NCBI GenBank assembly: GCA_902805775.1
Contig: CADCUB010000106.1
Span: forward strand, 1-32,190
Source: an uncultured Frankineae bacterium
Lineage (GTDB): Bacteria > Actinomycetota > Actinomycetes > Mycobacteriales > SCTD01
Length of the DNA stretch: 32,190 bases
Direction of reading: 5' to 3'
Each line of letters begins with the position of its first letter. Positions within the stretch are counted from its first letter, which is position 1. Positions 18,293-26,702 of the stretch are shown here, one piece after another. The notes beneath the pieces were generated by a model. It had not been told where the DNA came from and searched no databases. It saw only the letters and a list, made by a program, of their open reading frames with translations. The position numbers and the translations under genes were made by a program.

Positions 18293-19156
18293 TCAGCGGC
18301 GGGCGTCCTGCCAGCCGGCCGCGCCGACCAGGGCTGCGTCGTCCCCGAGCTGCGCGGGCACGACCGCTATCGGTACCGGCAGGCCTCGGGGGCCGGCTCG
18401 GTCGACGGCGAGGCGGAGGGCGTCGAGCAGCCCCGGTGCGTGACGGCCGAGTCCGCCGCCGATGACCAGGCGCTGCGGGCAGTACAGGTGCGCGAGGCCG
18501 ACCGCGCACGCGCAGGCGGCGTGCAGCGCACGAGCCCAGACGTCCGCGGCAAGCGGGTCGTGCGGAGCGAGCGCGAGGACCTGCGCGGCATCGGCGGGCA
18601 GGCCGGCGGCTGCCCCCGCGCGAGCCACGGCAGTGCCCGAGGCGAGGGCTTCGACGGTCCCGTGCGCGCACGACATGTCGACGACGACGTGGCCGACCTC
18701 GGTGCCGGAGCGCCGCCCGGCCACGAGCCGACCGCCGAGGACCGCGCCCGCGCCGACGCCCGTCGACAGGGTGACGTAGACGACGTCGTCGGCGCCACGG
18801 CCCGCGCCGAAGCGGTGCTCGCCGACGGTCGCGAGGTCCGCGTCGTTGGCCAGGGCCACCGGCACGCCCAAGGCGTCGCCGAGGTCGGTCTCGGTGAGGG
18901 ACGCGACCCAGCCGGGCGGCAGGTTCGGGGCGTGCTCCAGCCGGCCGGTGGTGTGCAGCACCCGCCCTGGGACGCCGATCACGGCGGAGTCGGGGGACGT
19001 GCGACCTGCCAGGGCGCCGGCCATCCCGGTGACCGCTCGTGCGCACGGCTGGTCGCGCGGCGTGGGCAGGACGACGCGCTCGAGGATCTGCCCGTCCCCG
19101 GTGACGAGGGCGGCCCGCATGCGGGTGCCGCCGAGGTCGACCGCGAGGACCGTCAC
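18293..19156 (-). CDS. ROK-family sugar kinase/regulator-like protein
   Basis: MTVLAVDLGGTRMRAALVTGDGQIL, ALANDADLATVGEHRFGAG, VTLSTGVGAGAVLGGRLVAG; GTG start overlaps the upstream stop (GTGA). Confidence 0.85.
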   Translation of the reverse strand: MTVLAVDLGGTRMRAALVTGDGQILERVVLPTPRDQPCARAVTGMAGALAGRTSPDSAVIGVPGRVLHTTGRLEHAPNLPPGWVASLTETDLGDALGVPVALANDADLATVGEHRFGAGRGADDVVYVTLSTGVGAGAVLGGRLVAGRRSGTEVGHVVVDMSCAHGTVEALASGTAVARAGAAAGLPADAAQVLALAPHDPLAADVWARALHAACACAVGLAHLYCPQRLVIGGGLGRHAPGLLDALRLAVDRAGPRGLPVPIAVVPAQLGDDAALVGAAGWQDARR

Positions 19157-19392
19157 GCCGTGGCGGCGGGGGCGGGGGCGGGGGGACCTTCCGCGTGCCC
19201 GCCGGACTGCGACCGCATCGCGGACAGCCACCGGTCGGCGTAGCCGCCTTCGCCGCGGGGGCTGCGCCCGAACAGGGCGGTGGTGAGGACGTAGGCCGGC
19301 ACGCCCTCCTCGACCGCGGCAAGGGCGGTCCACTTGCGCACCATCTCGACGAAGTGACCGGCTCCGCTGCGCGCCTGGAGGTCGTGGTGCAT
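19153..19392 (-). CDS. Small hypothetical protein, translationally coupled to the ROK gene
   Basis: 79 aa MHHDLQARSGAGHFVEMVRKWTALAAVEEGVPAYVLTTALFGRSPRGEGGYADRWLSAMRSQSGG...; stop overlaps the downstream GTG. Confidence 0.6.
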   Translation of the reverse strand: MHHDLQARSGAGHFVEMVRKWTALAAVEEGVPAYVLTTALFGRSPRGEGGYADRWLSAMRSQSGGHAEGPPAPAPAATA

Positions 19393-19456
19393 GCCTGTCC
19401 TCTCCGGCGGCGCCGTCCGGCCCTGCCTGCGCCTGCTCGGTGTCGCCCCCCACGGG

Positions 19457-19488
19457 GCCGTTACGGCCGCTTCCTGAGCTGTAACGGC
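19457..19488. promoter_or_regulatory. Inverted repeat GCCGTTAC-N16-GTAACGGC in a divergent promoter region
   Basis: Perfect 8-bp arms (19457-19464 and 19481-19488) between divergent genes starting at 19392(-) and 19515(+). Confidence 0.5.
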
Positions 19489-19514
19489 GCTCTCCACCGC
19501 CGCACTGCGGTGAG

Positions 19515-20696
19515 GTGCTCGACGATCTCGTCCTGGTCCTGGCGATCGCTGCCGTGGTCCCGCTCGCGCTCGCGTCGCTGCCCCGTCTCGCCCTTCCCGC
19601 ACCGGTCGTGGAGATCCTCGCCGGCATCGTCCTCGGCCCGGGCGTCCTGGCCGTCGTCGAACCGGACGAGGCGGTGCGCACCCTCGCCACGATCGGCCTG
19701 GCGTTCCTGCTGTTCCTCGCCGGGCTCGAGATCGACATGGAGCAGCTGCGGGGCAGCGGCGCGCGGCTGGCGCTGCGAGGGCTCCTGCTGTCGGTGACGG
19801 CCGCGGCCGTCGCCGGTGCCGCGCTGCAGCTGACCGGGGTCGTCGACAACGGCCGGCTGCTCGCGGTGCTGCTGCTCGCGACCTCGCTCGGCCTCGTGGT
19901 CCCTGTCCTGCGTGACGCGGGCCTCGTCGACCGCCCGGTCGGGCAGCTGGTCGTGGCCGGGGCGTCGCTGGGGGAGCTCGCGGCGCTGGTCCTGCTGTCG
20001 CTGTCGTTCTCCGAGCGCTCGCGGGGACCCGGCTCGGTGGTGCTGCTGCTCGTGCTGCTCACCGCGGTCGCCGCCCTCGTGCTGGCCGCGACGATGCGTG
20101 CGTCCGCGTCGGCCAGGGTGTCCGCGCTGGTGGCTCGGCTGTCCGACACCAGCGCGCAGATCCGGGTGCGGCTGGCGGTGCTGCTCGTCGTCGGACTCGG
20201 CGCGGTGGCGGAGGGCTTGGGCTTCGAGGCGATCCTGGGTGCCTTCCTCGCCGGCGTCGTGCTCCGCCGGGCCGACCCGGACGGCGTGATGTCCCATCCG
20301 CACTTCCGCGAGAAGCTCGACGGCATCGGGTTCGGCTTCGTCGTGCCGGTGTTCTTCGTGACCAGCGGGCTCATCTTCGACGTCGACGCTCTGCGCGCGA
20401 GCCCCGCTGAGCTGCTCCAGGTGCCGATCTTCCTGTTCGCCCTGATCGTGGTCCGGGCGCTGCCCGCGCTGGCGTACCGGTCGGTCCTGTCCGGACGCGA
20501 CGTCCTGTGCGCGGGGCTGCTGCAGGCCACGTCGCTCCCGTTCCTGGTGGTCGGTGCGGCCCTCGGCCTCGAGCTCGAGGTCCTGGGTCCCGGCGACGCT
20601 GCAGCGCTGGTGGCCGCGGGGCTGGTGTCGGTGGTGCTGTTCCCGGCCCTGGCCCTGCGTGCCGCGACGGCACCGCAGGTCCACGGCGCGGTGTAA
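19515..20696 (+). CDS. Cation:proton antiporter (CPA2/Kef-type membrane domain)
   Basis: LPAPVVEILAGIVLGPGVLAVVEPDEAVRTLATIGLAFLLFLAGLEIDMEQL, GFEAILGAFLAGVVLRRAD, FGFVVPVFFVTSGLIFDVDAL. Confidence 0.9.
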   Translation: MLDDLVLVLAIAAVVPLALASLPRLALPAPVVEILAGIVLGPGVLAVVEPDEAVRTLATIGLAFLLFLAGLEIDMEQLRGSGARLALRGLLLSVTAAAVAGAALQLTGVVDNGRLLAVLLLATSLGLVVPVLRDAGLVDRPVGQLVVAGASLGELAALVLLSLSFSERSRGPGSVVLLLVLLTAVAALVLAATMRASASARVSALVARLSDTSAQIRVRLAVLLVVGLGAVAEGLGFEAILGAFLAGVVLRRADPDGVMSHPHFREKLDGIGFGFVVPVFFVTSGLIFDVDALRASPAELLQVPIFLFALIVVRALPALAYRSVLSGRDVLCAGLLQATSLPFLVVGAALGLELEVLGPGDAAALVAAGLVSVVLFPALALRAATAPQVHGAV

Positions 20697-20726
20697 CGCC
20701 GGCGGCCGTCACAGCACTGCAGCCTC

Positions 20727-22127
20727 ATGCAGACCTACGACGTCGTCGTCATCGGAGCAGGGCCCGTCGGGGAGGTGGTCGCCGGACGCGTCGCGGCGGG
20801 CGGCCTGTCCGCGGTCGTGGTGGAGGCCGAGCTCGTCGGCGGCGAGTGCTCGTACTGGGCATGCATGCCGAGCAAGGCGCTGCTGCGCAGCGTGCACGCG
20901 CTGCGGGCGGCGCGGCGCCTGCCCGGAACGCGCGAGGCGGTCACCGGCGAGCTGGACGTCGCCGCCGTCCTCGCCCGCCGCGACGCCTACACGTCCTTCC
21001 ACGACGACTCCGGCCAGGTCCGCTGGCTCGACCGTGCCGGCGTCGCGCTGGTGCGCGGGCACGGCCGGCTGACCGGTGACCGGACCGTCGAGGTGACCAC
21101 CTCGGCAGGCGTGGTCGGGCTGCAGGCCCGGCACGCCGTGGTGCTGGCGACGGGCACCTCGGCGTCCGTGCCGCCGCTGCCGGGGCTGCGGGACGCCGAC
21201 CCGTGGACCAGCCGCGAGGCGACCACGGCCAAGGCGGCGCCCCCTCGCCTGGTGGTCCTGGGCGGCGGGGTGGTCGGCCTGGAGATGGCGCAGGCGTGGA
21301 AGGCACTCGGCAGCCAGGCGGTCACCGTGCTGGAGCACGCCCCGTCGCTGCTGCCCCGCCTCGAGCCGTTCGCCGGCCAGCACGTCGCCGACGCCCTGCG
21401 TGAGGACGGGATCGACGTGCGCTTGAGCTCGACCGTCGTACGCGTCGAGCGTCCCGAGTCCGGCGGCGAGGTGAGCGTGCACCTCGAGGACGGAACCGTC
21501 GTCGTCGGCGACGAGCTGCTGGTGGCCGCCGGACGCACCCCCTCGACCTCCGACCTGGGCCTCGGCGCCGTCGGACTCGAGCCCGGTCGGTTCGTGCCCG
21601 TCGACGACTCGCTGCGCGTCGCCGGCTCCGACTGGCTCTACGCCGCCGGGGACGTCAACGGCCGGGTCCTGCTGACCCACCAGGGCAAGTACCAGGCGCG
21701 GGTGGTCGCCGACGCCGTGCTGGCGCGGGTCAAGGACGAGCAGCCGCCGTACCTGGCGGAGGCCGACGCGTACGCCGTCCCGCAGGTCGTGTTCACCGAC
21801 CCCGAGGTCGCCGCCGTGGGGCTCAGCACGGCGGAAGCCGCCGCGAGAGGACTGCGCACCCGCACGGTCGAGTACGAGATCGGCCGCGTCGCCGGGGCCT
21901 CCCTGCAGGCCGAGGACTACAAGGGCCGGGCCGCCCTGGTCGTCGACGTGGACGCGGGCGTCCTCGTCGGTGCCTGCTTCGTCGGCCAGGACGTCGCCGA
22001 GGTGGTGCACGCGGCGACCGTCGCGGTCGTCGGCCGGGTGCCGCTGGAGCGGCTGCGGCACGCCGTGCCGTCGTACCCCACGACCAGCGAGGTCTGGCTG
22101 CGGCTGCTCGAGGAGTACGGCCAGTGA
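20727..22127 (+). CDS. Class I pyridine nucleotide-disulfide oxidoreductase (MerA/Lpd-like)
   Basis: YDVVVIGAGPVGEVVAGRVAAGG, GGECSYWACMPSKALLRS (CxxxxC redox motif), LVVLGGGVVGLEMAQAW, WLYAAGDVNG. Confidence 0.9.
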   Translation: MQTYDVVVIGAGPVGEVVAGRVAAGGLSAVVVEAELVGGECSYWACMPSKALLRSVHALRAARRLPGTREAVTGELDVAAVLARRDAYTSFHDDSGQVRWLDRAGVALVRGHGRLTGDRTVEVTTSAGVVGLQARHAVVLATGTSASVPPLPGLRDADPWTSREATTAKAAPPRLVVLGGGVVGLEMAQAWKALGSQAVTVLEHAPSLLPRLEPFAGQHVADALREDGIDVRLSSTVVRVERPESGGEVSVHLEDGTVVVGDELLVAAGRTPSTSDLGLGAVGLEPGRFVPVDDSLRVAGSDWLYAAGDVNGRVLLTHQGKYQARVVADAVLARVKDEQPPYLAEADAYAVPQVVFTDPEVAAVGLSTAEAAARGLRTRTVEYEIGRVAGASLQAEDYKGRAALVVDVDAGVLVGACFVGQDVAEVVHAATVAVVGRVPLERLRHAVPSYPTTSEVWLRLLEEYGQ

Positions 22128-22639
22128 GCAGCGTCCGCGACCTCGTCCCGGGCGGCCTCTTCCCCGACCTCGAGCTGCCCGACTCTGACGGCCATCTGCG
22201 CCGGCTCTCCGACCTGGCGGCCGGCGACCCGCTCCTGCTGCACACCTACCGGGGCTGGTGGTGCCCGAAGGAGCGCACGTGGTTCGGCCACCTCGTCGCG
22301 CTGCAGGACGACGCGGAGGTGGCCTACACCCGCTTCGCGAGCCTGTCGGTCGACCCGCCCGAGACGAGCGCCGCGTTCCGCGCCGGGCTCGACGCACGCT
22401 GGCCCTTCCTGTCCGACGTGGGCGGCGCCGCGCTCGAGGACCTCGGGCTGCGCGAGACCACCGACACCGTGCACGACCCGTACCTGCCGACCGTGTGGCT
22501 GCTCGGACCGGACCTGCGCGTGCACCGCTGGTGGCTCGGGTACTGGTACTGGGCGCGCCCGAGCCGGGCCGAGCTGCACACCGAGCTGCGAGCGCTGTCG
22601 GCCGGGCTGCGCCCCGACTGGGACCCCCCGCGCCCGTGA
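22124..22639 (+). CDS. Redoxin/AhpC-TSA-like thioredoxin-fold protein
   Basis: LFPDLELPDSDGHLRRLSDLAAGDPLLLHTYRGWWCPKERTWF...; GTGA overlap with the upstream stop. Confidence 0.75.
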   Translation: MSSVRDLVPGGLFPDLELPDSDGHLRRLSDLAAGDPLLLHTYRGWWCPKERTWFGHLVALQDDAEVAYTRFASLSVDPPETSAAFRAGLDARWPFLSDVGGAALEDLGLRETTDTVHDPYLPTVWLLGPDLRVHRWWLGYWYWARPSRAELHTELRALSAGLRPDWDPPRP

Positions 22640-23106
22640 CCGCGTGGCTCGCGCTGCTGACCACGCCCGCCGGCGACCTGAGCGCCCGGCTCGACGACGG
22701 CCGGCTGCTCGTCGGCTGGGTGGACGCCGACCGGCGCCCGCACCCGGATGCCCGTCGCTGCGACCCCGAGTTGCTGGATGCCGAGGGCGCGGCGGCGCGA
22801 GTCAGCCTGCTGTGGCCGCCGCGGGACGCGCTGCCGCTGTTCGACGACCCGGCCGTGGTGCACGCCCGCCGCGAGGCACGGCGGCGCTCGGCGCCCCGCT
22901 GCGCCTCGACGTTCACGGTCGACAGCCGCCACTTCGCCGGCTCGATCTGGGTGCCTGCCGCCGGCGACCGGCTGGAGGACGACCCGTTCCGCCTGCTCGG
23001 CCGCCCGGAGCTGCTGGGCGTCGGCGCGGGGCTGCTCGGCGCCGGCGTGAGGCTCGGCGGCCCGGCGCAGGAACGCAACGCCGGCGCGCCGTGGCCAGCA
23101 CGCTGA
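22636..23106 (+). CDS. Hypothetical protein, third gene of the redox operon
   Basis: GTG at 22636 overlaps the redoxin stop (GTGA). 156 aa MTAWLALLTTPAGDLSARLDDGRLLVGWVDADRRPHPDARR... Confidence 0.65.
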   Translation: MTAWLALLTTPAGDLSARLDDGRLLVGWVDADRRPHPDARRCDPELLDAEGAAARVSLLWPPRDALPLFDDPAVVHARREARRRSAPRCASTFTVDSRHFAGSIWVPAAGDRLEDDPFRLLGRPELLGVGAGLLGAGVRLGGPAQERNAGAPWPAR

Positions 23107-23259
23107 CAGCCGAGCGCCGACACCGAGGCGATCGGCCTGGGGCGGAGGCGGGGCCCACGACCGCCGCGTGGCGACCGCGGCGTGTCACGGCGGAACAACC
23201 GATGGAGCCGTTCGCTGGTTGCCTGTCCCCGCGGGGGCGGACATGACGAAGGAGAGCCT

Positions 23260-23394
23260 GTGTCGCACCACGTCGACAGCTACCGCGAGCACGTCCGGTC
23301 GACGGCGTCGGCGCTGGCAGGCCTGGCCGGCCACCCCGACCCGGCGGCGCACGCCGGGCCGGCGTCTCGGGGCACGTGCACAGCCGGCTGCTGA
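23260..23394 (+). CDS. Small protein/peptide, 44 aa
   Basis: GTG start preceded by GAAGGAGAG; MSHHVDSYREHVRSTASALAGLAGHPDPAAHAGPASRGTCTAGC*. Confidence 0.4.
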   Translation: MSHHVDSYREHVRSTASALAGLAGHPDPAAHAGPASRGTCTAGC

Positions 23395-23619
23395 GAGCCT
23401 GCCCTTCCCGCACGTGGCTCCGCCGAACCGGGCGGCCCTGCCGCCCATCGCTGAGCTCTTCGGGCTGCGGGCGGCACGACCCGCCGACGCCTGAGCCGCA
23501 GGAGCATCGGCGCCTCCGCCCTGACCCTTGCCGGCCCGCGCATCACCGGCCCCCTTAGGCGCCGCGTCGACCCGATGCTCGCAGAGCCGCCGGCCGTGCC
23601 CGTGACAGAGGAGACCCGG

Positions 23620-23703
23620 ATGTCCCCCCGCTCGGCCCCGCGGCGGCGCACTGCGCGCGGCGCCACCTGCAGCTCAGGCGCTCGCGTCCGGCCGAAGCCG
23701 TGA
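23620..23703 (+). CDS. Short Arg-rich upstream ORF (27 aa) overlapping the EamA start
   Basis: AGAGGAGA ribosome-binding site before ATG; MSPRSAPRRRTARGATCSSGARVRPKP*; stop overlaps the EamA GTG (GTGA). Confidence 0.4.
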   Translation: MSPRSAPRRRTARGATCSSGARVRPKP

Positions 23704-24668
23704 TCAGCCTCGGAGTCCTGTTCGCCGTGCTCGCGAGCGTCGTCTACGGCCTGAGCGACGTCGTCAGCGGCACCGTCGTGCGCCGGTACTCCACCGCGTC
23801 GTTGGCGCTCTGGGCGCAGGTGACCGGGCTCCTGGTCCTGGGCGCGGCCGTCGCGGTCCGCCGCCCCGAGCTCTCCGGCCCGGCAGTGGCGTGGGGCCTG
23901 GGCGCGGGCGCGGTCGGCGCCGTCGGCGTCCTCGCCTTCTACACGGCCCTGCAGCGCGGGCGGACGTCCGTGGTCACGCCCGTCGCGGGGGCCGGGGTGA
24001 TCCTGCCCGTCCTGTTCGGGATCCTCGCCGGGGAGTCGCTCGGCTGGCGCTCGGGGCTGGGGGTCGTCGCCGCCGCCGTCGGCATCATCGTCGTCGCCGC
24101 CGCGCCGGAAGATGCCACTCCGGTCCTCGAGCCCGTCCTCGCCGGCCACCCGGTGCCAGGGCGGACCCAGCCCGTGCCGACCTACGACGGGTGCGTGCCC
24201 GCAGCACGGCCGGGCTCCGGCCGCTCGTCGCTGGTGTTCGCGGTCCTGGCCGCGCTTGCGTTCGGCGTGTTCTTCATCCTCCTCGAGCAGGCGACCGACG
24301 GCGGGCGGCCGTCGGGGGCGGACCAGGCAGCGTTCGACGTCGCGCTCGTCGTCGCCGTGGCGGTCCAGCTCGGCGCCCTGGCGGTCACCCTGCTCGCCGC
24401 CACCAGGCACACCCGCGCCTGCCTGAGCCCGGGCCGGTCCCTGGCGTTCCCCGCCATCGGCGTGGGCCTGCTGGACGTCGGCGCCGACCTGCTCGTCACC
24501 CTCGCCGTCGACCTCGGCCCGCTGGCCGTCGTCGGGCCGCTGGCATCCCTCGATCCGGTCGTGGCGGTCCTGTTCGCCACCGTCGTCCTGCGAGAGCGCG
24601 TGCACCGCGTGACCGCGATCGGCGTCGTCGTCGCGCTCCTCGGCATCGTGCTCGTCGCGACCGGCTGA
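23700..24668 (+). CDS. EamA/DMT-superfamily transporter
   Basis: LGVLFAVLASVVYGLSDVVSG...GVLAFYTALQRGRTSVVTPVAGAGVILPVLFGILAGE...VGPLASLDPVVAVLFATVVLRERV. Confidence 0.9.
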   Translation: MISLGVLFAVLASVVYGLSDVVSGTVVRRYSTASLALWAQVTGLLVLGAAVAVRRPELSGPAVAWGLGAGAVGAVGVLAFYTALQRGRTSVVTPVAGAGVILPVLFGILAGESLGWRSGLGVVAAAVGIIVVAAAPEDATPVLEPVLAGHPVPGRTQPVPTYDGCVPAARPGSGRSSLVFAVLAALAFGVFFILLEQATDGGRPSGADQAAFDVALVVAVAVQLGALAVTLLAATRHTRACLSPGRSLAFPAIGVGLLDVGADLLVTLAVDLGPLAVVGPLASLDPVVAVLFATVVLRERVHRVTAIGVVVALLGIVLVATG

Positions 24669-24836
24669 CGCTGCGCACCGACGACACCTGCTTCTCCTGT
24701 CCGGAGGACGGAGCGGTCAGGCGCGGCGGGCGAAGAAGACGTACGTCGCCGTGCAGGGCACCTCGGCCACGGGCGTCGCCGCCGCGTCGCACCCACCGGC
24801 GGGCGCCGACGGGTCACGTCGCCGCTCGGTGCTCGT

Positions 24837-25163
24837 TCAGCCCGGTCGGCCGTCGTGTGCCAGGTCCAGCACGAGCAGCCGCGCGCCGGTCAGGTCGAGC
24901 CGCGCCTGCCCGCCGGCGCTGGCGTAGCGCAGCACCACGCCGGTGCAGCTGGGGCAGCGCAGCACCAGTGCGGGGGCGTCGGCGTAGAGGACGTGCTCAG
25001 CCAGCGCCGTGGTGCCGCCGCAGTGCGCGCAGGTGCAGGCGGCGGCGATGATGTCGACGGAGAACAGCTCACGCAGCGGGCCGGCGGCGGCGTTGCCGTC
25101 GAGCCGCCGTGACTCGGGGCCCTCGTCCGCGGTGCCGTCGGCCGTCATGTCGGACGTGGTCAT
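24837..25163 (-). CDS. DUF6510-like small protein with paired CxxC motifs
   Basis: DIIAAACTCAHCGGTTALAEHVLYADAPALVLRCPSCTGVVLRYA; ATGA overlap with the FAD reductase stop. Confidence 0.75.
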   Translation of the reverse strand: MTTSDMTADGTADEGPESRRLDGNAAAGPLRELFSVDIIAAACTCAHCGGTTALAEHVLYADAPALVLRCPSCTGVVLRYASAGGQARLDLTGARLLVLDLAHDGRPG

Positions 25164-25927
25164 GTGGCGCCTCCGCCGGTTCCGAAGCGTTCGGTCTTGA
25201 CCCGCTCGGGCGGGTGCCCGAGCTCGAGCAGGGCGTCGGCCACGGCCTCGACGAAGCCGGTCGGGCCGCAGACGAACACCTGCGGACGCGCGTCGGGCGG
25301 TACGACGTGCTCGTGCAGGAGCCGCGCGTCGACCCGACCGGTCGGGCCCTGCCAAGTGGCAGGTGCCTGCCGTGTGAGCACCAGCGTCACACCGGCGTCC
25401 GTGGCAGCGACCCGGTCGGCGCCGATCACGTCCGGGAGCGCGCGCGCGGAGTACAGCAACCGGGCCGGCACGTCGCTGCCAGCGGCCTCGCGGTGCTGGA
25501 GCATGGACAGGAACGGCACGACCCCGGACCCGCCCGCGATGAGCTGCAACGGGCCGCCCAGCGAGGCGTGCCACACGAACCAGCCGCCGACGGGGCCCCG
25601 GACCTCCAGCTCGTCGCCGACCCGCAGCTGCTGCGTCAGGTAGGGGGAGACCTCCCCGTCGGGCAGCCGCTCCACGATCAGCTCGACGTGGGGCTGTTCC
25701 GGTCCGGAGGCCACCGAGTAGCTGCGCTTCGCGCGGTACCCGTCCGGGGCGGTCAAGCGCACGTCGAGGTGCTGTCCCGGCACGTGCCCTGCCCAGCCGG
25801 GCACCTCGAGCACCAGCCGGGTGGCCCGGGCGGTCTCGGCCTGGACGGAACGGACCCGGGCGGGCGTCCACAGCAGGCGGCCGCCTCGACGGGCAGGCCC
25901 GGCGGTGGTGACGGTCGGGGTCGTCAC
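25160..25927 (-). CDS. FAD/NAD(P)-binding ferredoxin-reductase-type oxidoreductase
   Basis: PGQHLDVRLTAPDGYRAKRSYSVASGPE, LQLIAGGSGVVPFLSMLQHR, VFVCGPTGFVEAVADALLELG; GTG start at 25927. Confidence 0.9.
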   Translation of the reverse strand: MTTPTVTTAGPARRGGRLLWTPARVRSVQAETARATRLVLEVPGWAGHVPGQHLDVRLTAPDGYRAKRSYSVASGPEQPHVELIVERLPDGEVSPYLTQQLRVGDELEVRGPVGGWFVWHASLGGPLQLIAGGSGVVPFLSMLQHREAAGSDVPARLLYSARALPDVIGADRVAATDAGVTLVLTRQAPATWQGPTGRVDARLLHEHVVPPDARPQVFVCGPTGFVEAVADALLELGHPPERVKTERFGTGGGAT

Positions 25928-25941
25928 GAGTCGGGCACCGC

Positions 25942-26547
25942 TCAGTCCCCGGCGTAGCGCTGTGAGCGCCACGGGTCGCCGTAGGAGTGGTAGCCGAACG
26001 TCTCCCAGAAGCCGGGCTCGTCGGTCGACGTCAAGGCCAGCCCCCGGACCCACTTGGCGGACTTCCAGAAGTACAGGTGCGGCACGAGCAGCCGGGCCGG
26101 GCCGCCGTGCTCCGCCGCCAGCGGCTCTTCGTCGTACGTGTCCACCACCCACGCCCTGCCACCGGTCAGGTCCTCGAGCGGCAGGTTGGTGGTGTACCCG
26201 CCGTCGCTGAAGACCGTGACGTACTCCGCCGCTGTCTCCACGTGGCCGAGGATCGTGTCGAGCGACACGCCTTGCCAGCGGGTGTCGAGCTTGGACCAGC
26301 TCGTGACGCAGTGGATGTCCGTCGTCACGTCCTCGCGGGGCAGTGCTCGGAACTGCTGCCAGGACCAGCGGGCGACCTCGTCCACCTGGCCCTGCACCGT
26401 GAAGTCCCAGGTGCCGATGTCGACGCGGGGGGTGGGGCCTGCGGTGAGCACCGGGAAGCTCCCTCCGGCGTCGTACTGGCCAGGTGGCAGTCGGTCCGAG
26501 GACGTCGTGCGGGCCCGACCGGCGAAACCGCGGGAGATCAGAGACAT
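25942..26547 (-). CDS. Sulfite-oxidase-like molybdopterin-dependent oxidoreductase (YedY/MsrP fold), no Tat signal
   Basis: DFTVQGQVDEVARWSWQQFRALPREDVTTDIHCVTSWSKLDTRWQGVSLDTIL; conserved Moco-ligand Cys in DIHCVTSWS; AAGGAG upstream of ATG 26547. Confidence 0.9.
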   Translation of the reverse strand: MSLISRGFAGRARTTSSDRLPPGQYDAGGSFPVLTAGPTPRVDIGTWDFTVQGQVDEVARWSWQQFRALPREDVTTDIHCVTSWSKLDTRWQGVSLDTILGHVETAAEYVTVFSDGGYTTNLPLEDLTGGRAWVVDTYDEEPLAAEHGGPARLLVPHLYFWKSAKWVRGLALTSTDEPGFWETFGYHSYGDPWRSQRYAGD

Positions 26548-26702
26548 CGGTGCGCTCCTTCTACGAGGTGTTCGGACGGAAGCGGGCGCGGACGACGGCG
26601 AGCGCGGTCGCTCAGCGGACCTCGCGGGCTCCTGCCTGGCCGCCGGCGGCGGCAGGGCCTCGACAGGTCGGCGTCGTGCCGCACGTGGAGTGCGTCCCGC
26701 GT

